Assembly: GCF_000739695.1 (NCBI RefSeq)
Contig: NZ_BBIO01000005.1
Location: 143,897-207,896, forward strand
Direction: 5' to 3'
Length of the DNA stretch: 64,000 bases
DNA from: Tepidicaulis marinus
Lineage (GTDB): Bacteria > Pseudomonadota > Alphaproteobacteria > Parvibaculales > Parvibaculaceae
Position numbers and translations under genes: made by a program. Positions 28,046-36,764 of this stretch are shown one piece after another (position 1 is the first letter of the stretch; each line of letters starts with the position of its first letter). The notes below the pieces were generated by a model. The model worked only from the letters and a program-made list of their open reading frames with translations. It was not told the origin of the DNA and made no database searches.

Positions 28046-29250
28046 CAAAGGCGCAAACCTCGCCAGCGGAATCCGCCGCAGGCCCGCTTTCCGGCATCAA
28101 GATTGTCGATCTGACCCGCGTGCTCGCCGGTCCTTACTGCACCATGGCGCTTGCCGATCTCGGCGCGCGCGTCATCAAGGTGGAACTGCCCGGGCGCGGC
28201 GACGATGCGCGCCATATCGGCCCCTTCATCGACAAGAAGTCGGCCTATTTCATGTCCGTCAACCGGGGTAAGGAATCCATCGCACTCAACCTGAAGCTCG
28301 AAGAAGACCGGGAGATTTTCGAAGCGCTTTTGGAAGATGCCGATGTACTGGTGGAAAATTACCGCCCCGGCACCATGGAAAAACTGGGTTATGACTGGGA
28401 GAGCCTGCATGCACGCTTCCCCCGCCTCATCTATGCCTCGGCAAGCGGCTTCGGCCAGACCGGCCCTTACCGGGAAAAGCCCGCCTATGACATGGTGGTG
28501 CAAGGCATGGGCGGGATCATGAGCCTGACGGGCCATCCGGGCGGCGAGCCGACGCGGGTCGGCACCTCGATCGGCGATATCGGCGCAGGGCTTTTTACCG
28601 CCCTTGGCATCGTCAGCGCGCTTTACGAGCGCACGCGGAGCGGCACGGCCCAGGGAGAAGGCCGGCGCATCGACGTTTCCATGCTCGATTGCCAGATCGC
28701 CATGCTGGAAAACGGCATTGCCCGCTATTTTGCGACCGGCAAGGTGCCGGGCCCGCTCGGCGCGCGCCATCCTTCCATCACCCCGTTTCAGGCGTTCAAA
28801 GCGAAAGACGGCTATCTGACCATCGCAGCGGGCAACGACACGCTCTTCACCAGGCTCTGCGAACTCCTTGGCCTGCCGGGCCTTGCGGGCGATGCGCGCT
28901 TTACCTCAAATGAAGCACGCTGCCAGAATGTCGAGGCGCTGACGGCGGCGCTCGAAGCGCGCCTCACGGGCGAACCCGTCAGCCACTGGCTTGCGCTGCT
29001 TGGGGATGCGGGCATTCCCTGCGGACCCATCAACAATGTCGAACAGGCGCTCAGCGATCCGCAAGTTCTCTTCCGCAACATGGTGGTTTCAACCGAAGAC
29101 CCGGATGTGGGCGAGGTGCGCATGGCGGGCAATCCCGTCAAAATCTCCGGCTTTGCGGACCCGGCGGCCCGGGCCCCCGCGCCCGAACTCGATTCCGGCC
29201 GGGAGAGGCTTCTGGCCGAGCTTAAAGCCCGGAAAAAGGCCGCCGAATAG
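28042..29250 (+). CDS. CaiB/BaiF family CoA-transferase
   Basis: A 402-residue class III CoA-transferase that moves CoA between acyl groups. Family motifs are the N-terminal LTRVLAGPYCTMALADLGARVIKVE, VLVENYRPGTMEKLG, the GFGQTGPY loop, and IDVSMLDCQIAMLENG, which holds the catalytic Asp. The substrate (carnitine, formyl, succinyl or other CoA) cannot be told. It overlaps the DUF4169 gene and is followed after about 100 bases by the TetR gene and its operator. Confidence 0.9.
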   Translation: MTKAQTSPAESAAGPLSGIKIVDLTRVLAGPYCTMALADLGARVIKVELPGRGDDARHIGPFIDKKSAYFMSVNRGKESIALNLKLEEDREIFEALLEDADVLVENYRPGTMEKLGYDWESLHARFPRLIYASASGFGQTGPYREKPAYDMVVQGMGGIMSLTGHPGGEPTRVGTSIGDIGAGLFTALGIVSALYERTRSGTAQGEGRRIDVSMLDCQIAMLENGIARYFATGKVPGPLGARHPSITPFQAFKAKDGYLTIAAGNDTLFTRLCELLGLPGLAGDARFTSNEARCQNVEALTAALEARLTGEPVSHWLALLGDAGIPCGPINNVEQALSDPQVLFRNMVVSTEDPDVGEVRMAGNPVKISGFADPAARAPAPELDSGRERLLAELKARKKAAE

Positions 29251-29297
29251 CGCAAAAACCTGCATTTCCTTGCGAAAATCCACCCTTCCCGCAGGTG

Positions 29298-29311
29298 ACT
29301 GACCAGTCAGT
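29298..29311. promoter_or_regulatory. Palindromic operator upstream of the TetR gene
   Basis: ACTGAC-CA-GTCAGT is a perfect 6-bp inverted repeat with a 2-base centre, a form common for TetR-family operators. It lies between the CoA-transferase stop (29250) and the regulator start, so autoregulation is likely. Its position three bases before the ATG at 29315 leaves no room for a ribosome-binding site there and supports the later start. Confidence 0.65.
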
Positions 29312-29356
29312 AACATGTATGATCGGGCCCGTAATCCAAAACCGGGGATGGTCGCC

Positions 29357-29998
29357 ATGGAATACAAGGACAGGGTGGAAGCGGCATTGGGAAAAGGCAC
29401 GATGCGCCGGCGCAGCGACAGGCCGCAGGCCATTATCTCCGCTGCGATCCGGCTGGTGGGCGAGCACGGCTTCGCCACTACCCGCCTTGAAGATGTGGCG
29501 GAGGCGGCGGGCGTGTCCAAAGCCGCGATCTATCTTTACTTCGAAAGCAAGGAAGACCTGTTCTTCGCCCTGGTGCGCGAAGGCGCCTTGCCGACCGTCG
29601 CCGACACCAATGCCGCCGTCGCCCGCCATGAAGGCTCGCTCTCCGATCTCCTGCAGGAAATCATTCTCGGCATCGGCCATCTCATGGCGCATACGGAGCT
29701 CGGGACGATCGTGAAGATCGTCGCCGCTGAAGCGCGCAACTTCCCCGAGCTTGTCACCTATCACCGCGACGAAGTGGTGGCGCGCGCCATGGGGACCATT
29801 TCCAGCGTCATCGAGAAAGGCATTGCTTCGGGCGAGTTCCGCCCTTGCGATGCGCGCGCTCAGGCTGCGCTTTGCATCTTCCCGGTGCTGATGAACGGGA
29901 TCTGGATGAACTCCATCGGTCCCGATCCGAGCATCGTCGACCCCGATGCGCTGCTGAAAGCCCATGCGGAAACCTTTATCCGCGGCATCGCCGCCTAA
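29357..29998 (+). CDS. TetR-family transcriptional regulator
   Basis: A 213-residue repressor-type protein. The N-terminal helix-turn-helix domain reads IISAAIRLVGEHGFATTRLEDVAEAAGVSK followed by AIYLYFESKEDLF, the family signature; the C-terminal ligand domain is unassigned. I use the ATG at 29357, which has GGGGATGG upstream; ATGs at 29315 and 29348 are alternatives. The first of these abuts the operator. Its stop overlaps that of the convergent FAD oxidase gene by a few bases. Effectors could be acyl-CoA compounds, judging only from the neighbours. Confidence 0.88.
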   Translation: MEYKDRVEAALGKGTMRRRSDRPQAIISAAIRLVGEHGFATTRLEDVAEAAGVSKAAIYLYFESKEDLFFALVREGALPTVADTNAAVARHEGSLSDLLQEIILGIGHLMAHTELGTIVKIVAAEARNFPELVTYHRDEVVARAMGTISSVIEKGIASGEFRPCDARAQAALCIFPVLMNGIWMNSIGPDPSIVDPDALLKAHAETFIRGIAA

Positions 29999-31395
29999 AT
30001 CCCGGCGAGCTTGCCCGGATTGAGCAGATTTTCAGGATCGAGCGCCTGTTTCACCGCCCGCATCAAGGGCAGCGTGTCGCCATGCTCTTCGGCAAGGAAG
30101 GCTTGCTTGCCCGAGCCAATACCATGCTCGCCGGTGGACGTGCCGCCAAGGGCGAGCGCGCGCGTCACCATCCGGTCATGCAGGCGCTTGGCCTCCGCCA
30201 CCTCCCCCGCATCGTCCGGATCGATCAGCATGATCGTGTGGAAATTGCCGTCCCCCACATGGCCGACCAAAGGCGCAAGAATGGAAGAAGCATCGAGATC
30301 GGCGCGCGTTTCGCGGATGCAGCGGGCAAGCTGCGAAATCGGCACGCAAACATCCGTCACCATGCCGTTCTTGCCCGGCGCCAGCGCGCGGGCAGCGTAA
30401 TAGGCATTGTGCCGGGCTTCCCAGAGCCGGTTTCTGTCTTCCGCCTTCACCGCCCAATCAAAACCGCTGCCGCCATGGGCCGAGGCGATCTCCCCGAACT
30501 CAGCCGCTTGCTCCTCGACACTTTTCGCCGAACCGTGAAATTCCAGAAAGAGCATCGGCTGTTCGGGCAAGGAAAGTTTGGAATAGGCGTTGCAAGCGCG
30601 CACCTGCAGCGCATCCAAAATTTCGATCCGCGCCACCGGCAGGCCGCATTGAATGGTTTCGATGACGGAGGCGACGGCGCCTTCGATATCCGCAAAGGCG
30701 CAGACGGCGGCGGCCATGGCTTCCGGTACGCCGTAAAGTTTCAGCGACAGCTCGGTGATGAGGCCGAGCGTGCCTTCCGAACCGATGAGCAAATGCGTCA
30801 TGTCGTAGCCGGCAGCGGATTTGCGCGCCCGCCCGCCCGTCTCGATCACCTCGCCCGCCGCCGTCACGGCCTTGAGGCTAAGCACATTCTCGCGCATCGT
30901 GCCGTAGCGCACGGCATTCGTGCCCGAGGCGCGCGTTGCCGCCATGCCGCCCAGCGTCGCATTGGCGCCCGGATCGACGGGAAAGAAGAGGCCTTTATCG
31001 CGCAGCTCTTCGTTAAGCTGCTTGCGCGTAACGCCCGCTCCCACCCGCACGTCGAGGTCTTCTGCATTGACCGCAAGCACCCGGTTCATACGGCTGAAAT
31101 CGAAAGAGATGCCGCCGGAAGGCGCGGCCACCTGCCCCTCGAGCGAGGTGCCTGCGCCAAAGGCGATGATGGGCGTCTTATGCGCGCGGCAAAGTTTTAC
31201 TGCTTCTGCGACTTCTTCGGTGCATTCGGGATAGAAAACACCGTCGGGCGCCGCCGGGATATGCCAGCTTTCATCGCGTCCATGCGCCTCGCGCTGCGCG
31301 GCATTGAGCGAAAAGCGCTCGGCAAAGCGCGCGGCGAGCGCATCCAGCAAAGCGGCGGGCGCATGACGGTTTTCTGCGGCAGGATGAATATTCAT
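29995..31395 (-). CDS. FAD-linked oxidase, D-lactate/glycolate dehydrogenase type
   Basis: A 466-residue flavoprotein of the GlcD/DLD2 family that oxidises a 2-hydroxy acid. The FAD-binding PCMH domain includes PIIAFGAGTSLEGQV, VDPGANATLGGM, and IGSEGTLGLITELSL. The C-terminal cap domain has HVGDGNFHTIML and STGEHGIGSGK, the metal and substrate region. I chose the ATG at 31395 because AGGAG lies six bases upstream; another ATG is two codons earlier. It converges on the TetR gene and diverges from the thioesterase gene. Confidence 0.9.
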   Translation of the reverse strand: MNIHPAAENRHAPAALLDALAARFAERFSLNAAQREAHGRDESWHIPAAPDGVFYPECTEEVAEAVKLCRAHKTPIIAFGAGTSLEGQVAAPSGGISFDFSRMNRVLAVNAEDLDVRVGAGVTRKQLNEELRDKGLFFPVDPGANATLGGMAATRASGTNAVRYGTMRENVLSLKAVTAAGEVIETGGRARKSAAGYDMTHLLIGSEGTLGLITELSLKLYGVPEAMAAAVCAFADIEGAVASVIETIQCGLPVARIEILDALQVRACNAYSKLSLPEQPMLFLEFHGSAKSVEEQAAEFGEIASAHGGSGFDWAVKAEDRNRLWEARHNAYYAARALAPGKNGMVTDVCVPISQLARCIRETRADLDASSILAPLVGHVGDGNFHTIMLIDPDDAGEVAEAKRLHDRMVTRALALGGTSTGEHGIGSGKQAFLAEEHGDTLPLMRAVKQALDPENLLNPGKLAGI

Positions 31396-31482
31396 CGACA
31401 TCTCCTGCAGGCAGGCTAATCCCTTCGCGCGCTGCGGCCAAGCGCCGATGAAACCTTGCGCCCGCCCATCAAACTCCCCACT

Positions 31483-31511
31483 TTGACAAAGCGCCTGCGC
31501 CCGCAAAAGAT
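31483..31511 (+). promoter_or_regulatory. Possible promoter for the thioesterase gene
   Basis: A perfect TTGACA (31483-31488) lies 17 bases from AAAGAT (31506-31511), a poor -10 box. The -35 element is inside the palindrome CTTTGACAAAG. Transcription would begin very near the AAAGGAG ribosome-binding site. Confidence 0.3.
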
Positions 31512-31529
31512 AGACAAAAGGAGCCAACC

Positions 31530-32039
31530 ATGCCGGACCACGCGAATTCTCCCGCCGCACCCTATGTAACGCCGACCCGCAAGGTCGAACCGGCGTGGAT
31601 CGATTATAACGGCCATATGAACATGGCCTATTACAACCTTCTCTTCGACAATGCGCTCGACGCTTTGTTCAACGATCTCGGCATCGGTTGGGACTATACG
31701 AAAGAAGGCAAGTTCTCCTGCTTCATCGGCGAGATTCATGTGACCTACGCCCAGGAACTCAAAGAAGGCGATCCTGTACGCATCGAATATCAGCTGCTCG
31801 ACTGGGACGAGAAACGCATGCATTATTTCGGCAAGATGTATCACGCCGAAAAAAATTACCTCGCCGCGACTTCCGAGCAGATCAGCCTTCATGTCAGCCT
31901 GGAAACCCGCAAGACCGCGCCTTTTCCGGCCCATGTGCAAGAAAAGCTGGAAAACCTGATGGATCGGCACAAATCTCTTGCCGTCCCTGCCGAAGTCGGC
32001 CGCGTGATCGGCATCCGGCGCAAGAAAGAGAGCGCGTAA
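31530..32039 (+). CDS. Hot-dog fold acyl-CoA thioesterase
   Basis: A 169-residue protein of the 4-hydroxybenzoyl-CoA thioesterase group. Near the N-terminus it has WIDYNGHMNMAYYNLLFDNALDAL, where the Asp or Asn and the helix start form the catalytic site in this fold. A beta-sheet segment GEIHVTYAQELKEGDPVRIEYQLLDWDEKRMHYF follows. It resembles the thioesterases near carnitine or betaine genes, and a CaiB-type transferase is close by. AAAGGAG precedes the ATG. The substrate is not known. Confidence 0.85.
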   Translation: MPDHANSPAAPYVTPTRKVEPAWIDYNGHMNMAYYNLLFDNALDALFNDLGIGWDYTKEGKFSCFIGEIHVTYAQELKEGDPVRIEYQLLDWDEKRMHYFGKMYHAEKNYLAATSEQISLHVSLETRKTAPFPAHVQEKLENLMDRHKSLAVPAEVGRVIGIRRKKESA

Positions 32040-32046
32040 CCTGCCC

Positions 32047-32571
32047 ATGAGACTATTACCTGCCGCATCGATCCTGACCTTCGCCTTTTTCCTGGCGCTG
32101 ACGGGGGCCGGATTTGCACCTAAGGCACATGCGCTCGCCAATTGCTCGGCCCCGCCGGCGCCGGGCGTCGATTGGAGCCGCTGCGTTTTCGGCGAGGTGG
32201 CTTATGAAGAAGCCGACCTTTCCGGCGCCCGGCTTGTGGGCGCGCGGCTGAAACATTCGACTTTTACCGGCTCGAATTTCACCAATGTGGAAGCGCGCGG
32301 CGCGAAATTCGTCAGCGCCGACCTTCAAAGCAGCCGCTTCGATGGCGCCGATCTGACCGATGCGGACATGACAAAAGCAAAATTGCAGGGTGCCAGCTTC
32401 AAAGGCGCCAAATTGCGCCGCACGCGTCTCTTCCGGGCAAATCTGCAGGGCGCCGATTTCACGGGTGCCAATCTCGACCAGACGGACTTCCTCCATGCCG
32501 ATCTGACAGGGGCCACCTGGACCGATGGCAAGCATGTCTGCGGGGAAGGCTCCATCGGCCGATGCAAATAA
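32047..32571 (+). CDS. Secreted pentapeptide-repeat protein
   Basis: A 174-residue protein with a signal peptide (about residues 1-30, ending near KAHA-LA). A right-handed quadrilateral beta helix follows, made of about 20 pentapeptide repeats of the A(D/N)LxX type (ADLSGARLVGARLKHSTF... ADLTDADMTKAKL... ANLQGADFTGANL). Two cysteines near the N-terminus of the mature part and two near the C-terminus could cap the helix with disulfides. The function is unknown. It follows the thioesterase gene after seven bases, so the two are probably co-transcribed. Confidence 0.85.
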   Translation: MRLLPAASILTFAFFLALTGAGFAPKAHALANCSAPPAPGVDWSRCVFGEVAYEEADLSGARLVGARLKHSTFTGSNFTNVEARGAKFVSADLQSSRFDGADLTDADMTKAKLQGASFKGAKLRRTRLFRANLQGADFTGANLDQTDFLHADLTGATWTDGKHVCGEGSIGRCK

Positions 32572-32610
32572 CCGGGTAAATTGCTGTGCAAATAGCTGCG
32601 GGAAAATCTG
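32563..32610 (+). repeat. Imperfect 24-base tandem repeat
   Basis: Two units (32563-32586 and 32587-32610), each beginning TGCAAATA and ending CTG, match at about 16 of 24 positions; a decayed third unit may follow. The first overlaps the last codons of the pentapeptide-repeat gene. Confidence 0.35.
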
Positions 32611-32645
32611 CGCAAAGACCTCGCTAACCCCTTTCAGCTAGGGTA

Positions 32646-32663
32646 AACCTCCTACTGGAGGTT
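32646..32663 (+). promoter_or_regulatory. Hairpin covering the ClC ribosome-binding site
   Basis: AACCTCC (32646-32652), loop TACT, and GGAGGTT (32657-32663) form a perfect 7-bp stem. The right arm contains the Shine-Dalgarno GGAGG for the ATG at 32668, so folding would hide the ribosome-binding site. Confidence 0.5.
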
Positions 32664-32667
32664 GCGG

Positions 32668-34359
32668 ATGGGCAAGCAGCAGACCGATTGGCTGAAACGG
32701 GCAGCAGACCGGCTCAAAGGTCTGTTCCACCCGTTCTTCAACATGTTCTTCGACCGGCCGATCGAAGAAAATCTGCGTGAATTCTGGGCCGAGCGGCATG
32801 TGGTCGTTTGGCTTGCAGCGCTGGCCGCCGGCATCATCGCCGCTTATGGCACCATCGCCTTCCGCTTGGCCATTGCAGGCGTCCAGTTCCTTTGGATCGG
32901 CACGGGGCGGGAGGCCATCACCTCCCTCCTTTATGAAACACCCTGGTGGCAGGTCATGGCAGGGCCCGTGGCCGCCGGTCTTCTCGTCGGGCTCGTCATC
33001 GATTTCTGGCTGCCGGGCAAACGCCCGCGCGGGGTCGCCCAGGTGATCGAGGCCGCGCACCTGAATAGCGGACGCATGCCCTTCCGCGAAGGGCTGGTAA
33101 GCGCCGGCCTTGCCGCCGTCTCTCTTGGCGCAGGCGCAAGCGCGGGCCGCGAAGGCCCTGCAGTGCATCTTGGCGCAACGCTCACCTCCAAGATTGCAAC
33201 ATACCTCAAGCTGCCGCCGGATATGAGCCGGGTGCTGCTGGCCTCAGGCGTTGCAGCAGCAGTGTCCGCGTCCTTCAATGCGCCGCTCGCAGGCGTGCTC
33301 TTTGCCCATGAGGTGATCCTCGCGCACTACGCCTTGCGCGCTTTCGTGCCCACCACCATCGCCTCCGTCGTCGGCACGGCGATCGTGCGCTTTCATATCG
33401 GCGATCAGCCCGCCTTCTCTCTGCCCGACTATGTGATCATGTCCTATTGGGAGTTTCCGGCCTTTGCGCTTTTGGGCGTCGTTTGCGCCGTTGTTGCCAT
33501 CAGCTTCATGATGTCTTCTTTCGTTGCCGATCATATCGTCGGCAAGATCCGCATCCCGCTCTGGATGAAACCGGCCATCGGCGGGCTTCTGATCGGCGCC
33601 ATCGGCCTTCTCTTTCCCGAAGTGCTGGGGGTGGGCTATGAAGCCACCGACAATGCGCTGAAACAGAATTACGGGCTCTGGCTGCTCATCGCCCTGGTCG
33701 CCGCCAAGATCATCGCCACGGCGATCACGCTTGCCGCCCGCTTCGGCGGCGGTGTGTTCAGCCCCTCGCTTTATCTGGGCGCCATGGCAGGCGGTGCCTT
33801 CGGCATTGTGGCGGCCAGCATCTCCCCCGGTCTTGCCTCCGAGCATGGCGTTTATGCCATCGTCGGCATGGGTGCGGTTGCCGCTGCCGTTCTCGGCGCG
33901 CCGCTCTCTTCCACCATCATGGTCTTCGAGCTGATCGGCACTTATGAAGTTGCGGTGGCGCTCCTGCTTGCCAATTCCATTTCCACCGCCTTGACCCAGG
34001 CGGTGATCGGCAAGAGCTTTTTCCATTGGCAGCTCGAACAGCGCCATCTCCACCTGCATGAAGGCCCGCACCGGCGCGTGCTCCTTTCGCTCCATGTGCG
34101 CGATCTCATGACATGGTATGACACGCCGCGCCCGCAACCGGACCTCGAAGAAGACAGCGAATCGCCGAGGCCCCCACGCCTCGTGCCGGGCGACAATCTG
34201 GGCAAGGCGCTGGGCCTGATGGAAAGCCGGGAGCTGAGCACCTATCCCGTCTCCCATCCTGATGATTCCGGCATGATTGTCGGGGAAATCACCGAAAAAC
34301 GGGCCCTGCGCGCCTTCAATGACGCGCTGATCATGGCGACCCGCGAAGAGCACCATTAG
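32668..34359 (+). CDS. ClC-family chloride channel or transporter with C-terminal CBS-like region
   Basis: A 563-residue membrane protein of the ClC family. The selectivity-filter motif GREGP (160-164) contains the gating Glu162. A second acidic residue in LFAHEVILAHY matches the inner proton-path Glu of exchangers, and GGVFSPSLYLG is the third filter segment. The usual GSGIP motif is replaced by sequence near HLNSGRMP. About ten membrane helices are followed by a cytosolic CBS-like end (LSLHVRDLM ... LVPGDNLGKALGLM). The ATG at 32668 has GGAGG upstream. Its role is perhaps Cl-/H+ exchange in acid or ion stress. Confidence 0.9.
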   Translation: MGKQQTDWLKRAADRLKGLFHPFFNMFFDRPIEENLREFWAERHVVVWLAALAAGIIAAYGTIAFRLAIAGVQFLWIGTGREAITSLLYETPWWQVMAGPVAAGLLVGLVIDFWLPGKRPRGVAQVIEAAHLNSGRMPFREGLVSAGLAAVSLGAGASAGREGPAVHLGATLTSKIATYLKLPPDMSRVLLASGVAAAVSASFNAPLAGVLFAHEVILAHYALRAFVPTTIASVVGTAIVRFHIGDQPAFSLPDYVIMSYWEFPAFALLGVVCAVVAISFMMSSFVADHIVGKIRIPLWMKPAIGGLLIGAIGLLFPEVLGVGYEATDNALKQNYGLWLLIALVAAKIIATAITLAARFGGGVFSPSLYLGAMAGGAFGIVAASISPGLASEHGVYAIVGMGAVAAAVLGAPLSSTIMVFELIGTYEVAVALLLANSISTALTQAVIGKSFFHWQLEQRHLHLHEGPHRRVLLSLHVRDLMTWYDTPRPQPDLEEDSESPRPPRLVPGDNLGKALGLMESRELSTYPVSHPDDSGMIVGEITEKRALRAFNDALIMATREEHH

Positions 34360-34433
34360 GCCCCTCTCAAAGAGGCCTCGACGGGGGAGCCCAAGCTGGT
34401 TTTCCGCGCCGGAAATGAGTAAGGTCCGGCATC

Positions 34434-36761
34434 ATGCCGCAAGACGATCCCTTTGACCTTGGCGCGATCCCGGAAGAGGAAACCGCCCGCTCCATCAGCG
34501 CCGCTGCCAGCGCCGGCATGCGCCCGCCTTATCTGCAAGGGCTGAACGCCGAGCAGCAGGCCGCCATCGAGGCGCTGGAAGGCCCGGTTCTGGTGCTGGC
34601 CGGGGCCGGCACGGGCAAAACACGGGTTTTGACGACACGCCTTGCCCACCTGCTTGCCACGCGCAAGGCCTGGCCGGGGCAAATCCTCGCCGTGACCTTC
34701 ACGAACAAGGCCGCCCGCGAGATGCAGGAGCGTATCGGGAGGCTGATCGGCGGGGTGGTGGAAGGTATGCCCTGGCTCGGGACGTTCCACTCCATCGGCG
34801 CGAAAATTCTGCGCCGCCATGCCGAGCTGGTGGGCTTGCGCTCCGATTTCACGATCCTCGACACGGACGATCAGATTCGCCTCCTCAAGCAGCTCATCGA
34901 GGCGGAAGGCATTGACGAGAAGCGCTGGCCGGCGCGCCGCCTTGCCGCCCATCTCGACACCTGGAAGAACCGCGGGCTGACGCCGGACCAAGTGCCCCAG
35001 GGCGAAGCCTTCGCTTATGCCAACGGCAAAGGCGCGGAGCTTTATGCCGCTTATCAGGCGCGGCTTAAAGTGCTGAACGCCGCCGATTTCGGCGATCTGC
35101 TGCTCGAATGCCTGCGGCTTTTCCAGGAGAACCCGGATGTGCTGGCGGAATATCAAAACCGCTTCCGCTACATGCTGGTCGATGAATATCAGGACACCAA
35201 TGTCGCCCAATATCTCTGGCTGCGTCTCCTCGCCCAGCAGCATAAGAACATCTGCTGCGTCGGCGATGATGATCAGTCGATCTATGGCTGGCGCGGGGCG
35301 GAAGTCGACAACATCCTGAAATTCGAAAAGGATTTTCCAGGCGCGAAAGTCATTCGCCTCGAACAGAATTACCGTTCGACGCCGCATATTCTGGGCGCCG
35401 CTTCTGGCCTTATCCGCGCCAATGAAAGCCGGCTCGGCAAAACGCTCTGGACCGAGCTCGATGAGGGCGAGCGCGTCACCGTGCAAGGGGTTTGGGACGG
35501 GGAAGAGGAAGCCCGCCAGATCGGCGAGAAGATCGAAGACATGATGCGCGAGGGCCATCCCTTGCACGAGATCGCCATCCTCGTGCGCGCGAGCTTCCAG
35601 ATGCGCGAGTTCGAAGACCGTTTCATCAATCTCGGCCTGCCCTACCGGGTGGTGGGCGGTCCGCGCTTTTACGAGCGCATGGAAATCCGCGATGCCAATG
35701 CCTATTTCCGCCTGATCGCGCAGCCCGATGACGATCTGGCCTTCGAGCGGATCGTCAACAAACCGCGCCGGGGCCTTGGCGACAAGGCGGTGCAGACATT
35801 GCGCCAGCTTGCCCGCGCGCAAAACATTTCGCTGATGCGCGCCGCCCGCCTTCTCATTCAGTCCGAAGAGCTGAAGCAGCCCGCGCGGCGCAACCTCACC
35901 GCCTTTATCGAAATGGTGGACCGCTGGCGCCATCTCATGGCCAGCATGCCGTATACCGAGCTTGCCGAAATCGTGCTCGATGAGTCGGGTTATACCGAGA
36001 TGTGGCAGAACGACAAGTCCGCCGATGCGCCGGGCCGCCTCGACAACCTGAAAGAACTGGTGCGGGCGATGGAGCATTTCGAGAACCTTCTGGGTTATCT
36101 CGAACACATTTCCCTTGTCATGGATGTGCAGCAGTCGGAGAGCGAAGACAAAGTCAATCTCATGACGCTCCATTCGGCAAAGGGGCTGGAATTCGACACG
36201 GTCTTCCTGCCGGGCTGGGAGGAAGGGCTGTTCCCCCACCAGCGCGCGCTCGATGAATCGGGCCTGGCGGGGCTCGAGGAAGAACGGCGCCTTGCCTATG
36301 TAGGCATTACGCGGGCGAAGAAACGCGCCCATCTTTCCTTTGCCGCGAACCGGCGCATTCACAATCTCTGGCAAAGCGCCATTCCTTCCCGCTTCATCGA
36401 CGAGCTGCCGCGCGAGCATGTGGAAGTTCTGGAAGCGGAGACGGGCTACGGCTCCTATCAAAGTTTCGGCCAGAGCCGCTTCGAGCACAGTTTCGAGACG
36501 AGCGATTATGGCAGCCCGGGCTGGCGGCGCGCCCAGGCCCATGGCGGGGCGATGCGCACGAAAGCGCCGCAGATCGAGGCGCAAGCCGAACTTGTCGCCA
36601 CTTCCGATCCTGCAGCCTCGCGCTATGAGGTGGGCGAGCGTATCTTCCACCAGAAATTCGGCTATGGCCGCATTCAGTTTATCGACGGCAACAAGCTGAC
36701 CGTGGATTTCGAAAAGGCTGGCATCAAGAAAGTCATCGACACGTTTGTGGAGCGCCACTAG
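34434..36761 (+). CDS. uvrD: UvrD/PcrA-type DNA helicase
   Basis: A 3'-to-5' superfamily 1 helicase used in nucleotide excision and mismatch repair and in removing RecA filaments. The 775 residues hold all motifs in order: Walker A GAGTGKT (57-63), VDEYQDTN (II), DDQSIYGWRGA (III), LEQNYRS (IV), TLHSAKGLEF (V), and YVGITRAKK (VI). The end (ERIFHQKFGYGRIQFIDGNKLTVDFEKAG) is the Tudor-like domain that contacts RNA polymerase in this family. prmA follows after three bases. Confidence 0.96.
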   Translation: MPQDDPFDLGAIPEEETARSISAAASAGMRPPYLQGLNAEQQAAIEALEGPVLVLAGAGTGKTRVLTTRLAHLLATRKAWPGQILAVTFTNKAAREMQERIGRLIGGVVEGMPWLGTFHSIGAKILRRHAELVGLRSDFTILDTDDQIRLLKQLIEAEGIDEKRWPARRLAAHLDTWKNRGLTPDQVPQGEAFAYANGKGAELYAAYQARLKVLNAADFGDLLLECLRLFQENPDVLAEYQNRFRYMLVDEYQDTNVAQYLWLRLLAQQHKNICCVGDDDQSIYGWRGAEVDNILKFEKDFPGAKVIRLEQNYRSTPHILGAASGLIRANESRLGKTLWTELDEGERVTVQGVWDGEEEARQIGEKIEDMMREGHPLHEIAILVRASFQMREFEDRFINLGLPYRVVGGPRFYERMEIRDANAYFRLIAQPDDDLAFERIVNKPRRGLGDKAVQTLRQLARAQNISLMRAARLLIQSEELKQPARRNLTAFIEMVDRWRHLMASMPYTELAEIVLDESGYTEMWQNDKSADAPGRLDNLKELVRAMEHFENLLGYLEHISLVMDVQQSESEDKVNLMTLHSAKGLEFDTVFLPGWEEGLFPHQRALDESGLAGLEEERRLAYVGITRAKKRAHLSFAANRRIHNLWQSAIPSRFIDELPREHVEVLEAETGYGSYQSFGQSRFEHSFETSDYGSPGWRRAQAHGGAMRTKAPQIEAQAELVATSDPAASRYEVGERIFHQKFGYGRIQFIDGNKLTVDFEKAGIKKVIDTFVERH

Positions 36762-36764
36762 GCC

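Noticed and set aside
34356..36758. An 800-codon open frame on the minus strand across uvrD
   Set aside because: It mirrors uvrD, which has all helicase motifs. High GC at codon third positions keeps the antisense frame open, and its translation has no family pattern.
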